Shown here piece by piece: positions 1 through 12,437 of a stretch of 64,000 nt of DNA (position 1 is its first letter; every line of letters starts with the position of its first letter). The translations under genes and the position numbers were made by a program. The notes under the pieces are model-generated. The model was not told the origin of the DNA. It worked only from the letters and a program-made list of their open reading frames with translations, and did not search any database. The DNA is from Liolophura sinensis (taxonomy: Eukaryota; Mollusca; Polyplacophora; Chitonida; Chitonidae), in assembly GCF_032854445.1 (NCBI RefSeq), contig NC_088296.1, positions 24,747,604 to 24,811,603 of the forward strand, given 5' to 3'.

Positions 1-2340
1 TTAAGTTTTGACACAGTGATGTATGGGGTAATTATCACGTAATGTACAAGGTGATAATAAAGTTACCAGACAATGTTTTAGGTGATAAGTTGTACGACAA
101 ATACTCACAACAGCTGTAAAGTTAAGCTCTATATGCTCATTTACATTTGTAGGAGGTGTGGAACAACATGGTAACATGTTTTAGTGTGCCAGAAATGATA
201 CTCGTTTGTCATACCTGCTGTGTATGTTTGTGTATATTATACGTCTCTCCATTTTTAATTATCCGTATGTTTAGTTGTTACTTACTGTTGATCAGGAAAA
301 ATAGCAGGTACATAAATAACCTTAAACTTTGTACATGCATATAGTGACTGGATACAGTGTATGTTAAGAGTATATCATTATCAGAAGTAGTTGTAAATGT
401 TCATCTGTTAATTAGATTATATTTTAATTTATACATTGTTGAGGGTTAGCTGACAGATGGTTGGCCTGTGCCGTTGAAGTTATTGTAGTTTTGGAATTAG
501 CTCACCCAACTCCAGCTACATGTAGGATTATCAGAGCCGTGGATGTGTTGTTGCATTCAAATACATGTAGATTGTTAACGATAACACTGTTATTTAATCC
601 ACTTTCCAAATGACATCTATACCTATTTAAACCATTAAACCTAGAAGTGCCAGACCCGTCATCGCCCTGTGTTACTGCTGTCCCGGCTGCTCTAGCCATG
701 TGAACAAAAAGTGGTAAACCTTAGGTGCCAGACCCAGTGTCCCGCCTGTAACAACTGTAGTTAGTGCTATTATTGATAACCTGCGTTTCCATGTACATTC
801 CATGTGATAAACATTGCATAAAATGTAAACAAATGTACATATATTAACCTCAATCAGTGATATGAGCTTGATAAAACCATCACATGCATGCATGCATATG
901 TCTACTTGGAGTGGACATAATAGAGCAAGTGAAGGTAAGGAATGTCGCGAACCTGGACCTGTGCACAGTTAAGGAACATTTTTCTTGTGAATGACAGTTG
1001 AGCCACTTTTCTGGTAAATGGCAGTTGAGCCACTTTTCTGTGACTTCTTTCAAATGGTTGTGTATTAATATGCACACGTACTATTGTGTCTTTCACACCT
1101 TTGTGTTTGGTAAGTTGTTTCTGTTCTTAATTGAAGGAGGGGATATAACATTCTATAAGATGAGGCATAGTGGTAAGACCGGGGAAATTAGTGCATGTTA
1201 AAATAGTGTAGGGTGTCAATAAGGACAGGGGTCAACAGATCTATTAATATACCTTCTTTAACAGTTAGAAGGTTTAGCCCATTACCAAGACATCAGATAC
1301 GAACTTTGCACTTGGCTTCAAAAACGAAATTTGCCCATGTCAGGTTCCTGCTTTCTCGTAGGCTTCAAGTCAGTTCCCGCTCTGCGACATAGCAGGTTTT
1401 CTTTGCTGTCTTTCACAACCGTATACAATAACCACATAGGAAGACGTGATCAAAATGTTTGGAAATTGTCAAGCAGAGACGGTTCATGACACCTGTACGA
1501 TAAGGTAATCAGTCGGTAAAACAACTGAATCAGAGGTGGCCTCGTGTAATGTTAGACCCTGTATTATAGAGAAAGCCATTGCTATATTTTCCTTTCATTG
1601 TACCTTGAACTAGTCACACTCTAGCCTTAAGTAAGTGTAGCGATACAGTCAGACTGGGAGTATTTGCTGTCTCTACGTCGAACGAAATTGCTAGGCGGAT
1701 ATCCCAGCTATATTGGTAGATCAGACGTGATTGTTTCGAGGGCGTTCTTTCACCAAACCGAACAGTTCCAGATTGTTAAACTGCTTTTTTGTCTTTTTTA
1801 AAAATTTAAGTCACTTATCGCCTGCTCTAATGGTAGGTTGTAATTTCTGCTAATAGTCGTTGTATTGTATGGTATAATAAGATATCTTTTTTGTGTGCTC
1901 TGGGGTGGTAAACATGTTTTCATGATGTTCAGTTAACGTTGAATGAAATTGACCGACACCATTCCATAGCAATACAATACCTTTCGTTATCAGATGTAAA
2001 TTAAGCTCTACAGTTTCCTGTCAAAGGTATACCATTATACGATTTATATGTCACCTCCGGTTGTACGCTGATGGTTGAATAAAACAATCCCCCCTTTAAC
2101 TTTTCTTACTTATCTCTGGGTCGGTCACATGAGAAATATTGCTAAGTACGACAAAGTAGATATTTGTAATTGATGTGGAAAATATTAATGGACAACGAGT
2201 TGGAAACTTGAATTGGATGGTATACATATAATATCCACATTTTCCCCAGCATCATAGAATGCAAATGACTGCTCCATCCTTTACACACTACCAGCTTCAT
2301 TTGCTTTTTATACATTGTCTCTTACATATTCCTCTTTTAA
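1..2340. other. intergenic, nothing recognised
   Basis: AT-rich sequence with only short chance reading frames. I see no conserved protein motif, no tandem array and no recognisable element. A short repeat of the phrase CAGTTGAGCCACTTTTCTG occurs around 995-1040. Confidence 0.6.
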
Positions 2341-2344
2341 ACTT

Positions 2345-2638
2345 TTACTTTAGGTACTTTTGGGAACGGGGCTTGCGAAGATAGACTTGGAACGCCCCTT
2401 CGTGGTTTACGGGAGGTATACGAGTGGTATGGAGGTCGGTATTGGTATAGTACCAGCCTAGCACATGCAGAGAACCCCCAGATGTGACCTTAATACGATA
2501 CAGTGGAATACCGGAGCAAGGAATTGTTGTCCTGGCAAAAGTTAGCTCGATGGCGATGACCATGATTGGCGTAAAACGTAACCCATAACTGTGACACACA
2601 GGCTCAGGTGGTCCACTATACGAACCGCCAGCTGGCAC
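2345..2638 (-). other. GC-richer island with a 97-codon open frame, unidentified
   Basis: This block is noticeably richer in G+C than its surroundings. It stays open for 97 codons on the minus strand, with proline- and glycine-rich ends. I recognise no domain, and the plus strand also has fairly long open pieces. It could be a fragment of an old element, a single exon or chance. No splice sites or neighbours support a gene, so no function is assigned. Confidence 0.2.
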
Positions 2639-2825
2639 ACATCTCTCGACTGGGCAATGTCACCTTGTAAGACTACTTTCTGAGAGAAGGTCATAGTTTA
2701 CACATTGTGCAAGACAAACGGGTCTTTTATGTTTTCACTGAGCTTTTCATGGCATAGGCCACATTAGGTCGCGTGTTCGAATGCTTGTTGTTTGGAAGGC
2801 TGTATATGTCAGGAAATGAGTCAAT

Positions 2826-3060
2826 ATTTATTTGATTGAAGCTTTACACGGTATACATGTACTCTAAAATATTTTAATAACACGATGCCGACCAGCATTA
2901 TGATGAGAGGAAACTGGGCAGAGCCAGGAGGAGACCCACGACTATCCGCAGGTTGCTTGTACGTAACACTGGAGAGGAAGCCGTATGACACTGGAGAGGA
3001 AGCCGGCATTAGCTGGACTCACAGAGACCACTTTGGTCAGAGATTCCTGGCTACTTTTCA
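2826..3060 (-). mobile_element. SINE-1 copy, diverged
   Basis: Diverged copy of the main SINE family of the window, tail leftmost, so oriented on the minus strand. Recognisable body phrases are CCAGCATTATGATGAGAGG, GGGCAGAGCC, CCCACGACTATCCGCAGG and GAGAGGAAGCC. The last phrase is duplicated about 30 bases apart (near 2970 and 2994), a local duplication not seen in the other copies. Confidence 0.7.
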
Positions 3061-3605
3061 CTGCAAATTACGAATAACCTCTAAATCAATAACTAACCTG
3101 TACGAAAAGAAAAGAAAAATCTTTATTAGAATAAAATTTTATTCATGAAATGTTGAACAGCCAATAACTTTCATACGATGTAACATTCAGACACACGACG
3201 CGTACCATGCATGAGTCTACTCATTACCAATATATTTAATTAAAAATAGAAAATACACATCCTTTTGTATCTCCATTCAGAAGACTGTGATCTCCAAATT
3301 CTTAAGTCCGAAAACTAAACTGGTATCTAAATAAAAGGTGAATCCTGCTCAGTCATATCTAGACTATTTGTATTCACTAAATATTTTACCACAGATACAT
3401 TGCGATATAAACTATGCACGACACAGTAATAAAAACTCTTTTCTAAAAACATGTACAATGATTAAAATTTAAAGCATGACATAAAAACTAAATTCATACA
3501 AAAATAAAATGGTAATAAGCACAGTATCACCACAATTTAAAATTAAAAATCACGCAGTGAAAATATCTGTGGAGAGAAATATATTCATCTCATTGTGTAA
3601 CTGAT
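3061..3605. other. AT-rich spacer, nothing recognised
   Basis: Very AT-rich sequence without a gene, array or element that I can identify. Confidence 0.5.
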
Positions 3606-3651
3606 TGTGTAACTGATTGAGTTATTTATTTATTTATTTATTAATTGATTA

Positions 3652-3736
<85 letters not shown>

Positions 3737-3740
3737 TTTT
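3606..3740. repeat. tetranucleotide microsatellite (GATT)n / (TTTA)n
   Basis: A run of GATT units passes into a run of TTTA units. It directly abuts the SINE-1 copy on its right, and on that element's strand it is the simple-repeat 3' tail expanded into a microsatellite. Confidence 0.9.
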
Positions 3741-3897
3741 TTTAGTGTTTTACGCCGTACTCAAGAATATTTTACTTATACGACGGCGGCTAGCATTATG
3801 GTGGGAGGGAACCGAGCAGAGCCCGGGGAAACCCACGACCATCCGCAGGCTGTTGCCGAACCTTCCCACGTACGGCCGGAGAGGAAGCCAGCATAAC
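3741..3897 (-). mobile_element. SINE-1 copy, 5'-truncated
   Basis: Good match to the SINE-1 body: GTGTTTTACGCCGTACTCAA, ATACGACGGCGGC, CATTATGGTGGGAGG, CCCACGACCATCCGCAGG and CCCACGTACGGCCGGAGAGG in order. It stops before the tRNA-like head, so it is truncated at its 5' end. Orientation is minus. Confidence 0.9.
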
Positions 3898-4639
3898 TGA
3901 TTAGTTGTACTTAAAATTAGAACGATTCTGAGGGAATATCCAATGATAAACAAAGGCAGGTACATGGACGATAGCGATATAGTGTTGGCGTTAATATATC
4001 TAACGAGGAACCATTCCCGCATATGGTCACTCGGGCAAAAGATGTGAAGCCTGTTATTCATACGGCGTTTATCGACATATATATAATATACGATATAATT
4101 GTGAAACAAATTATCAACTGTAATATGTAAGATTAACATTTATGACAAGGTTATACATTGGCACAACTAAACAATTAACAAAGTACAATACTCTGAGCGC
4201 TATCATCAAATTTACAATTTAAATGACGAGAAGACAGTATGTAACACAGAGAACTCAAACAAATCCAAGACACAGCTATGTTCAGATAAAAACTCCTTAT
4301 CATGAATGTACACCACATTTCATCAACATTGAAAATCAATACATTTTTTCATTTTATAACAAGCATGTGTTATACACGTCTCAGACAAATAAAGGTTATA
4401 CATCAATATATTGTTTCACTGCACAGAAAATAAGTACATGTTAAAAGCGCAGCGTATATAAAATACACACAAAATATTTCAATTCACAACATATGTTCTG
4501 ATAACAAACTGAATTGGGCGATTGTAAACTGGGCTTCGCGGAACTCTATCTTTAACAACTGGGTCTATGTCGGTACGTATGTGCACTCTAGGTGTGACGC
4601 TAGATGCTCATCGCAGACTCAGAGGAAGAAACCATCAAC
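3898..4639. other. intergenic, nothing recognised
   Basis: AT-rich sequence without motifs; open frames here are short and featureless. Confidence 0.5.
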
Positions 4640-6060
4640 CAGTTTGAGCACTATCCCCATGTGGGTTAGTTCTGCTACACATTACTGTTTGAGCACTGTC
4701 AACATGCGGATTAGTTCTGCTACACTTTACTGTTTGAGCACTATCCCCATCTGGATTAGCTCTACTACACTTTACTGTTTGAGCACTTTCCCCTGTGTAG
4801 TAGTTCTGTGACACTTTACTGTTTGAGCACTATCCCCATGCGGATTACTTCTTCTACACTTTACTGTTTGTGCACTATCCCCATGTGGATTAGATCTACT
4901 ACACTTTATTGTTTAAGCACTCTTTCCATGTGGAGTAATTCTACTACACTTTACAGTTTGAGCACTACCCATATGTGGATTAGTTCCACTATACTTTACT
5001 GTTTGAGCACTATTCCCATATGGATTAGTTGTGCTACACTTTATTGTTTGAGCACTGTCCCCATGTGTATTAGTTCTACTACTCTTTACAGTTTGAGCAC
5101 TATCCCCATGTGGATTAGATGTGCTACACTTTAATCTTTGAGCACTCTCTCCATGTGGATTAGTTCTACTACACTTTACTGTTTGAGCACTCTCTCCATG
5201 TGGATTAGTTCTACTACACTTTACTGTTTGAGCACTCTCTCCATGTGGATTAGTTTCTACTACACCTTACTGTTTGAGCACTATCCCCACGTGGATTAGA
5301 TCTACTACACTTTACTCTTTGTGCACTATCCCTGTGTGGATTAGTTCTACTGCACTTTACTGTTTGGGCACTGTCCCCAAGTGGATTAGTTCTACTACAC
5401 TTTACTGTTTGAGCACTATCCCCATGTGGATTAGATCTACTACACTTTGCCTTTTTTTTTCACTCTCTCCATGTGGATTAGTTCTACTACACTTTGCTGT
5501 TTGGGCAACTTTCGCCATGTCGATTAGATCTACCACACTTTGCTGTTTGGGCACTGTCCCCAAGTGGATTAGTTCTAGTACACTTTACTGTTTGAGCACT
5601 TTCCCCACGTGGATTAGTTCTACTACACTTTACTCTTTGTGCACTATCCCCACGGGTATTAGTTGTACTACACTTTACTGTTTGAGCACTTTCCCCATGT
5701 GGATTAGATCTACTATATTTTGCTGTTTGGGCACTGTCCCTAAGTGGATTAGTTCTACTACACTTTACTGTTTGAGCACTTTCCCCACATGGATTAGTTC
5801 TACTACACTTTACTCTTTGTGCACTATCCCCACGGGGATTAGTTCTACTGCACTTTACTGTTTGAGCACTTTCCCCATGTAGATTAGTTCTACTACACTT
5901 TGCTGTTTGGGCACTTTCCCCATGTGGATTAGATCTACTACACTTTACTGTTTGAGCACTTTCCCCATGTGGATTAGTTCTACTACACTTTACTGTTTGG
6001 GCACTGTCCTCAAGTGGATTAGATCTACTATACTTTACTGTATTCATGTATTGCAGAAAA
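4640..6060. repeat. 45-bp tandem array (about 31 units)
   Basis: Unit built around TTTACTGTTTGAGCAC, CCCCATGTGGATTAG and TTCTACTACAC, spaced 45 bases apart. Units differ by substitutions, for example TATCCCC versus TTTCCCC and TGTGG versus AAGTGG. Because 45 is 15 codons, frames without stops run through it on both strands. They are not genes. The array ends just before the assembly gap. Confidence 0.95.
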
Positions 6061-6093
6061 GTAAAGAGATTTGTAACGAGAACTTGTTTTGCA

Positions 6094-6293
6094 NNNNNNN
6101 NNNNNNNNNNNNNNNNNNNNNNNNNNNNNNNNNNNNNNNNNNNNNNNNNNNNNNNNNNNNNNNNNNNNNNNNNNNNNNNNNNNNNNNNNNNNNNNNNNNN
6201 NNNNNNNNNNNNNNNNNNNNNNNNNNNNNNNNNNNNNNNNNNNNNNNNNNNNNNNNNNNNNNNNNNNNNNNNNNNNNNNNNNNNNNNNNNNNN
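6094..6293. other. assembly gap (200 N)
   Basis: Exactly 200 undetermined bases separate the end of the 45-bp array from the start of the ~105-bp array, so both arrays may be longer than shown. Confidence 0.99.
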
Positions 6294-8700
6294 ATACATC
6301 AATTCCCATCATTTGACCACTGTTCGTGGTGTTAATCGTGTCAGTGTCAATACACTCAGTCCTGCCCTGTTCGTGCTGCCACGTGTAGTTTAGTAGTCAA
6401 TACATCGATTCCCATCATTTGCCACTGTTCATGTTGTTACTCATGTTAATGTAATTACGCCTCAGCCCTGGTTTGTTCCTGCTGCCACGTGTAGTTTAGT
6501 AGTCAATACATCGATTCCCATCATTTTGCCCACTATTCACATTGTCACTCGTGTCAGTGTCATTATGCTCAGTGTTTGTGCTGCCAATCTGGGCCTGTTT
6601 CTGATAACACATGTAGTTTAGTAGTCAATACACCGATTCCCATCATTTTGCCCACTATTCACCGATTCCCATCAATTTGCCCACTGTTCATGTTGTTACT
6701 CGTGTCAGTGTCAATACGCTCAGTCCTGGCCTATTTCTGATGACACATGTAGTTTAGTAGTCGATACATCAATTCCCATCATTTTGCCCCCCACTTATTC
6801 ACCGATTCCAATCAATTTGCTCACTATTCACATTGTTACTCGTGTCAGTGTCAATATGCTCAGTCCTGGCCTGTTTCTGCAGCCACGTGTAGTTTAGCTG
6901 TCAATACATCGATTCCCATCATTTTGCCCACTATTCACCGATTCCCATCATTTTGTCCACTGTTCATGTTGTTACTCGGTCAGTGTCAATACGCTCAGTC
7001 CTGGCCTGTTCTGCTGCACATGTAGTTTAGTAGTCAATACATCGATTCCCATCATTTTACCCACTATTCACATTGTTACTCGTGTCAATGTCAATACGCT
7101 CAGTCCGGGCCTGTTTATGCTGCCACGTGTAGTTTAGTAGTCAGTACACCGATTCCCATAATTTTGCCCACTATTCACCGATTCCCATCATTTTGCCCAA
7201 TGTTCATGTTGTTACTCGTGTCAGTGTCAATACGCTCAGTCCTGACCGGTTTCTGCTGCCACGTATAGTTTAGTAAACAATACATTGATTCCCATCATTT
7301 TGCCCACTGTTCGTGTTGTTACCTGTGTCAGTGTCAATACGCTCAGTCCTGCCCTGTTTCTGCTGCCACGTGTAGTTTAGTAGTCAATACATCGATTCCC
7401 ATCATTTTACCCACTATTCACATTGTTACTCGTGTCAGTGTCAATACGCTTAGTCCTGGCCTGTTTCTGCTGCCACGTGTAGTTTGGTAGTCAATACATC
7501 GATTCCCATCATTTTGCCCACTATTCACCGATTCCATCATTTTACCACTGTTCATGTTGTTACTCGTGTCAGTGTCAGTACGCTTAGTCAGGGCTGTTTT
7601 TTGCTGCCACATGTAGTTAAGTAGTCAATACATCGATTCCCATCATTTTGCCCACTATTCACATTGTTACTTGTGTCAGTGTCAATACGCTCAGTCGGGC
7701 ATGTTTTTGCTGCCACGTGTAGTTTAGTAGTCAATACACCGATTCCGATCATTTTGTCCACTATTCACCGATTCCCATCATTTTGCCCAATGTTCATGTT
7801 GTTACTCGTGTCAGTGTCAATACGCTCAGCCCTGACCTGTTTCTGCTGCTACGTGTAGTTTAGTAGTCAATACATCGATTGTCATCATTTTGCCCACTAT
7901 TCACATTGTTACTCGTGTCAGTGTCAATACGTCAGTCCTGGCCTGTTCCTGCTGCCACGTGTAGTTTAGTAGTCAATACATCAATTCCCATCAATTTGCC
8001 CACTGTTCATGTTGTTACTCGTGTCAGTGTCAGTACGCTCAGTCCGGGCCCGTTTTTGCTGCCACGTGTAGTTTAGTAGTCAATACATCGATTCCCATCA
8101 TTTTGCCCACTATTCACATTGTTACTTGTGTCAGTGTCAATACGCTCAGTCCTGGCCTGTTCCTGCTGCCACGTATAGTTTAGTAGTCAATACATCAATT
8201 CCCATCAATTTGCCCACTGTTCATGTTGTTACTCGTGTCAGTGTCAGTACGCTCAGTCCGGGGCCCGTTTTTGCTGCACGTGTAGTTAAGTAGTCAATAC
8301 ATCGATTCCCATCATTTTGCCCACTATTCACATTGTTACTTCGTGTCAGTGTCAATACGCTCAGTCCTGCCTGTTTCTGCTGCCACGTGTAGTTTACTAG
8401 TCAATACATTGATTCCGATCATTTTGTCCACTATTCACCTATTCCCATCAATTTGCCCACTGTTCATGTTGTTACTCGTGTCAGTGTCAGTACGCTCAGT
8501 CCGGGCCCGTTTTTGCTGCCACGTGTAGTTAAGTAGTCAATACATCGATTCCCCATCATTTTGCCCACTATTCACATTGTTACTCGTGTCAGTGTCAATA
8601 CGCTCAGTCCTGCCCTGTTTTTGCTGCCACGTGTAGTTTAGTAGTCAATACATTGATTCCCATCATTTAGCCCACTGTTCATGTTGTTACTCATGTCATT
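6294..8700. repeat. ~105-bp tandem array with ~30-bp inserted sub-units
   Basis: Unit contains GTAGTTTAGTAGTCAATACA, TCGATTCCCATCATTTTGCC, CACATTGTTACTCGTGTCAG and CAATACGCTCAGTCC. Basic spacing is about 104-105 bases. Several units carry an extra copy of the ACTATTCACCGATTCCCATC segment, so unit length alternates. All short open frames inside are by-products. Confidence 0.95.
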
Positions 8701-8709
8701 GTCGTGTTT

Positions 8710-9150
8710 GGTCCTACATGTATTATATAAACTCTTGGGTCCGACCCATTAAAGGGGTAATGGTGAATATCTACATATATACAAGAAAGTTTGATCCTAA
8801 AATGTATCATATAAGCTATGGGGTCCGACCCAGTAAATGGGTACTAGAGAATATCTGCATATACAAACGATACTTTGATTCTACATGAATCATGTTATAA
8901 GCTATTGGGTCCGACCCATTAAAGGGATATTAGCTTTAATAATCAATATCCGTGTACAGACACTGCAAGTGGTAGTTGGGTCATGCATAGTATATCACAT
9001 AAACGCTAATATTTCAAAACCCAATAAGCTGATGTCAAAGGTAATATGTAAGTATACTGACTGTTGGGTTAAACTGTACATAATTATTCTGTATGACTAA
9101 ATAAATGGGACAGTTTTGTCATTTATAACCTATTGGGTCAGGCCAAATAA
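8710..9150. repeat. degenerate repeats with GGGTC..GACCC dyad
   Basis: Three to four imperfect units of roughly 80 bases share a core TGGGTCCGACCCA followed by TTAAA and AT-rich sequence with ATATCTACATATA. The core is a six-base inverted repeat. Related cores recur at 9950-10100 beyond a SINE insertion. Confidence 0.75.
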
Positions 9151-9264
9151 ATTGGCACTCAAAGCACCGATTTTTAGATTAAATCAACAGAAAAGATAAT
9201 GCATTACAACATGAAAAATATAAATAATCTCTCAAAAAAAAAGGGGGAAACAGAATCGCTATAT

Positions 9265-9575
9265 GTACGTCTGGGGTTTAACAATTCTTCAGAGTGCATG
9301 TAATTTGCCTCCTTGTTGCAGGAGGGATTTCCACCGCTCAAGGGCCGCTTCAGTGAGGCGACTTACCAAAGGTAAGTAAGATGCGCCACCTGTGCCATTA
9401 TACTGATACGGGTCAACCAGTTGTTGCAATTCTTACTGCTGAACGCCAAGCGAGGAAGTTACAACCTCCTCTGTTAAAGTCTTAGATGTGATCCGATCCA
9501 GAATTGAGCCGGGACTTTCCGCCCCTGAAGCGGTGGCTCTATCATCTGAGCCATCGGAGCCGGTTTTTATAAGAG
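9265..9575 (-). mobile_element. SINE-2 copy (tRNA-derived), full or nearly full
   Basis: Homologous to 36598-36950. Shared phrases are TGCCTCCTTGTTGCAGGA, ATACTGATACGGGT, AACGCCAAGCG and AAGTTACAACTTCCTC-like. On the minus strand the right end is a tRNA-like head with an A-box-like TGGCTCAGATGATAGAG, so this SINE lies on the minus strand. It sits within the GGGTC-dyad repeat region. Confidence 0.75.
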
Positions 9576-9945
9576 AAGTATGGGGTTTATGGTTGTTTTG
9601 GAAATGGTTATTTCTGCCATTGGACGTCCCTTTTCTGTGTGCTACAGGTAGTTATACCTTGTGCAGATCATCACCAAATCAAACGCGTCAACAGGCATGT
9701 GAGTGTATCATCTGCTCCAAGTATTAGCAGTTTGACGTTTTCTTGATGCTGTCAGTCTTTTAATATACTCACCATATGAAAAAGTAACAGACGTACATTA
9801 TATACCAGGCCAGTCGCTTGAAGCTATCCACCCCGGCCAGAAAAGTACAAAACAAACTGGTTCAACACGAATGTGCATACATACGAGTTTTTGAGATAGA
9901 TCAAAACATCAGTGCTATCAAAAAGTGATATACACCGGTTAAGTA
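9576..9945. other. intergenic, nothing recognised
   Basis: No array, element or coding evidence. Confidence 0.5.
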
Positions 9946-9949
9946 CCAG

Positions 9950-10100
9950 GTCCGCCCATATTGGGTCTGACCCAGTAATCATATATATGTACATTAATTG
10001 TTGTGTCTGACCCATTAAATAGGTTTAAAAGTGATATGTATATACATTTACTGTTGGGTCAGGCTGTGTATAAAGTATTGGATCTGGCCCAATACTTAGT
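9950..10100. repeat. further GGGTC-dyad repeats
   Basis: Cores TGGGTCTGACCCAG, GTGTCTGACCCATTAAA and TGGGTCAGGC recur with AT-rich spacers, continuing the family at 8710-9150. Confidence 0.65.
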
Positions 10101-10758
10101 TGTGAAATGGTAACTTAAAATACAGAAAATGAAAAATATTTACCCATATATATATATATATAGAAACATAACAAACTCAACTTGTTTTAGCTTAATAGTT
10201 TCACCGTATCAGAACGGCTGTTCAGAGCTTTTTTTATTTCAACATATCTTGCGGCAGCTATACATACATGCAGGTAGATTAAGCCATGGTGATCAGTTCT
10301 AGTTACAAATTACATATAATATAATAAAGTTCGATCTTGCCTAGGGGATTATCGATTTGGAGAGATTATCTCCCGATGTTTTCTCTGCTGAGATTTAAAT
10401 TAATGAATGAAGCACTGTTCTTTGATTCCGCTGGTTTGAGTTTTATTCACTGATAATTTAAAGATGGGTATGATGTGAAACTCGGTCCCAATCTGTAGGT
10501 CACGGGTATATGATGCGATATGTTTGATTACAAGTAAAATCTGTAAACTTGGCGTGTTAATTTGTTGCCTATGTACCCTATATCCATTCCTTAATAAATC
10601 ACCGGTTTCGCCTGTGAAGAATTTGCTACCATTAGAGCAGGTTAAGTAGATTTGGGGAATTACAGTTCATAGCGTTAATACGGAAGTTAAATTGGTAACA
10701 TGAAACAAAAAAAAATGACTGCTTGTTATTAAATGTTCACAGCATTTCACAGCATCGT
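10101..10758. other. intergenic, nothing recognised
   Basis: AT-rich with a short TA run near 10147. No coding or repeat structure recognised. Confidence 0.5.
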
Positions 10759-10759
10759 G

Positions 10760-10842
<83 letters not shown>
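10759..10842. repeat. (TA)n microsatellite
   Basis: About 40 uninterrupted TA dinucleotides; the repeating isoleucine-tyrosine frame across it is an artefact. Confidence 0.98.
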
Positions 10843-10845
<3 letters not shown>

Positions 10846-11799
10846 ACTTTTTTTGTAAATTTGCATAGTTTAAATGCTGACACACACTTTGCAGCTTGGA
10901 CTATATCTATACAGAAATATATGCTGTGATGAAAGGCACACTATGGTAAAAGTGCATGTAGAAAAAATCACTGGGAATTGAAACCAGTGAAAATTATGTC
11001 TTAACATTCTAGGACGTCATCTGTAACATTTTACTTAATTTCTACAATTGTAGCATGATATTCAGCTAATACAAAGGCTAGTAGTATTAGTAAAATTGTA
11101 AAACATTTTCTTCTTTTAATATCCAGATATAAAAAATCTTAAAGCAAACACAGATAAAAAAAAATATATATATCTTAACACAGATGATTAAATGCTACGG
11201 ATAAAATGGGGAACATGACATCTAAATAACTTCATGAAACAATGAATGAAAAAAAAAAACAGCAACAAAAAAAAAACATGAAAGTAATTCGTATAGAATT
11301 TAAAAATACTCCGAGTTAAGCACACCCTCATCACGTGGGTGAAATGTCACCCACGTTCAAACGTAGTGTACCATCAGTTCCAGCTGAGTTATGTATGAAG
11401 ACCAGGTGACCTGCACAGGTAAATATTTGTTAAGCATTCCTACATGAATAATTACAATTAAGATATTGCAGTATATGCATCACCCGAGGGTTCTTGTCTT
11501 CAGACTGCTGGCCAGGTGTCATGAAAGTTTATTAACAATACATTTTACTCTCTTGTGATATATGTGGGTAACCTGTGATACTATCCTGGATGGAAGTTGT
11601 TTGCACATTAGTTCAGACATTGGTCAAATCGTTGATTCCCAGGAGTTGTCTCAACATGGACTGCACAAGTTTGAGCTAGCTGAACAAGAGGTCACAATAT
11701 AGCAAATAAAAGACAATGATACTGAGTAAAGGATTAAAAAGACTGATATGGCTTGTATGGATGTAACTGTAATTCTATCTACACCAACACAAAATATTC
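10843..11799. other. intergenic, nothing recognised
   Basis: AT-rich sequence with several A-runs (11220-11275). No supported feature. Confidence 0.5.
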
Positions 11800-11907
11800 A
11801 GGAGCCTGTAACCAACGCGATTGTTGCGAGTCTCACGCTGGCTTCCTCAGCAGCCATGCGTAGGAGGGTCTGCCAGCAACCTATGGACGGTCTTGGGTTT
11901 CCCCCCT

Positions 11908-12245
11908 GGGGCCCATTTCACAAAGCGCACATATCACTACATTCACGTAACTACCATGGCGATGTAATACCTACAGTACGGGTCACCATGGAAGCTATTT
12001 ATTTATTTATTTGATTTGTGTTTTATGCTGTACTCAAGAATATTTCACTTATACGACGGCAGTCAGCATTATGGTGGGTGGAAACCAGGCAGAGCCCGGT
12101 GGAAACCCACGACCATCTGCACCGTTGCTGAGAGACCTTCCCACGTACGTCAAGAGAGGAAGCCAGCATGAGGTGGACTTGAACTCGCAGTGACCATGGA
12201 AGCTAAGTGCAGGTAACGTTATGTGCACTTTGTGAAACTGGCCCC
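11908..12245. mobile_element. short TIR element (MITE-like) inserted in SINE-1
   Basis: Left end GGGGCCCATTTCACAAAGCG; the right end read in reverse complement is GGGGCCAGTTTCACAAAGTG. These are imperfect terminal inverted repeats of about 23 bases. No protein is encoded, so it is non-autonomous. Without the SINE inside it, the element would be about 130 bases. The target duplication is unclear because both edges are C/G runs. Confidence 0.8.
11998..12192 (-). mobile_element. SINE-1 copy nested inside the TIR element
   Basis: Minus-oriented, 5'-truncated SINE-1. It is flanked by a perfect 13-base target-site duplication, ACCATGGAAGCTA, at 11985-11997 and 12193-12205. It has the TTTA-rich tail, TACTCAAGAATATTTCACTT, CATTATGGTGGGTGG and CCCACGTACGTC. 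It is the youngest of three nested layers. Confidence 0.9.
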
Positions 12246-12437
12246 CGGCTCTGCCTGGTCTCCTAACCCACCATGCTTGCTGCTGTCTATAGGTGAAATA
12301 TTCTTGAGTACGGCGTAAAGCAATTAAGCAAATAAACAGAATAAATTATGTAGATATGACAAATTAATCATAATGATGCATGTGGGAAAACTTAACAAAC
12401 AGTGACCAGGTTACCTGGTGAAGTAAGCAAATCCACA

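Larger units (their letters stand above)
11800..12340 (+). mobile_element. SINE-1 copy split by a nested insertion
   Basis: Plus-oriented SINE-1 in two halves. Left half, about 11810-11907: GCTGGCTTCCTC, GGTCTGCCAGCAACCT and GGTCTTGGGTTTCCCCC. Right half, 12246-12340: GGCTCTGCCTGGT, then AGGTGAAATATTCTTGAGTA and CGGCGTAAAGC. The halves join at the position where intact copies read TTTCCCCCGGGCTCTGCC. The piece between them is the TIR element listed next. Confidence 0.85.

Noticed and set aside
4581-5882. Repetitive protein with YCLSTIPMWISSTTL units
   Set aside because: Product of the 45-bp array, whose period equals 15 codons; the opposite strand is also open.
10723-10929. Isoleucine-tyrosine repeat protein
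   Set aside because: Translation of a TA microsatellite.
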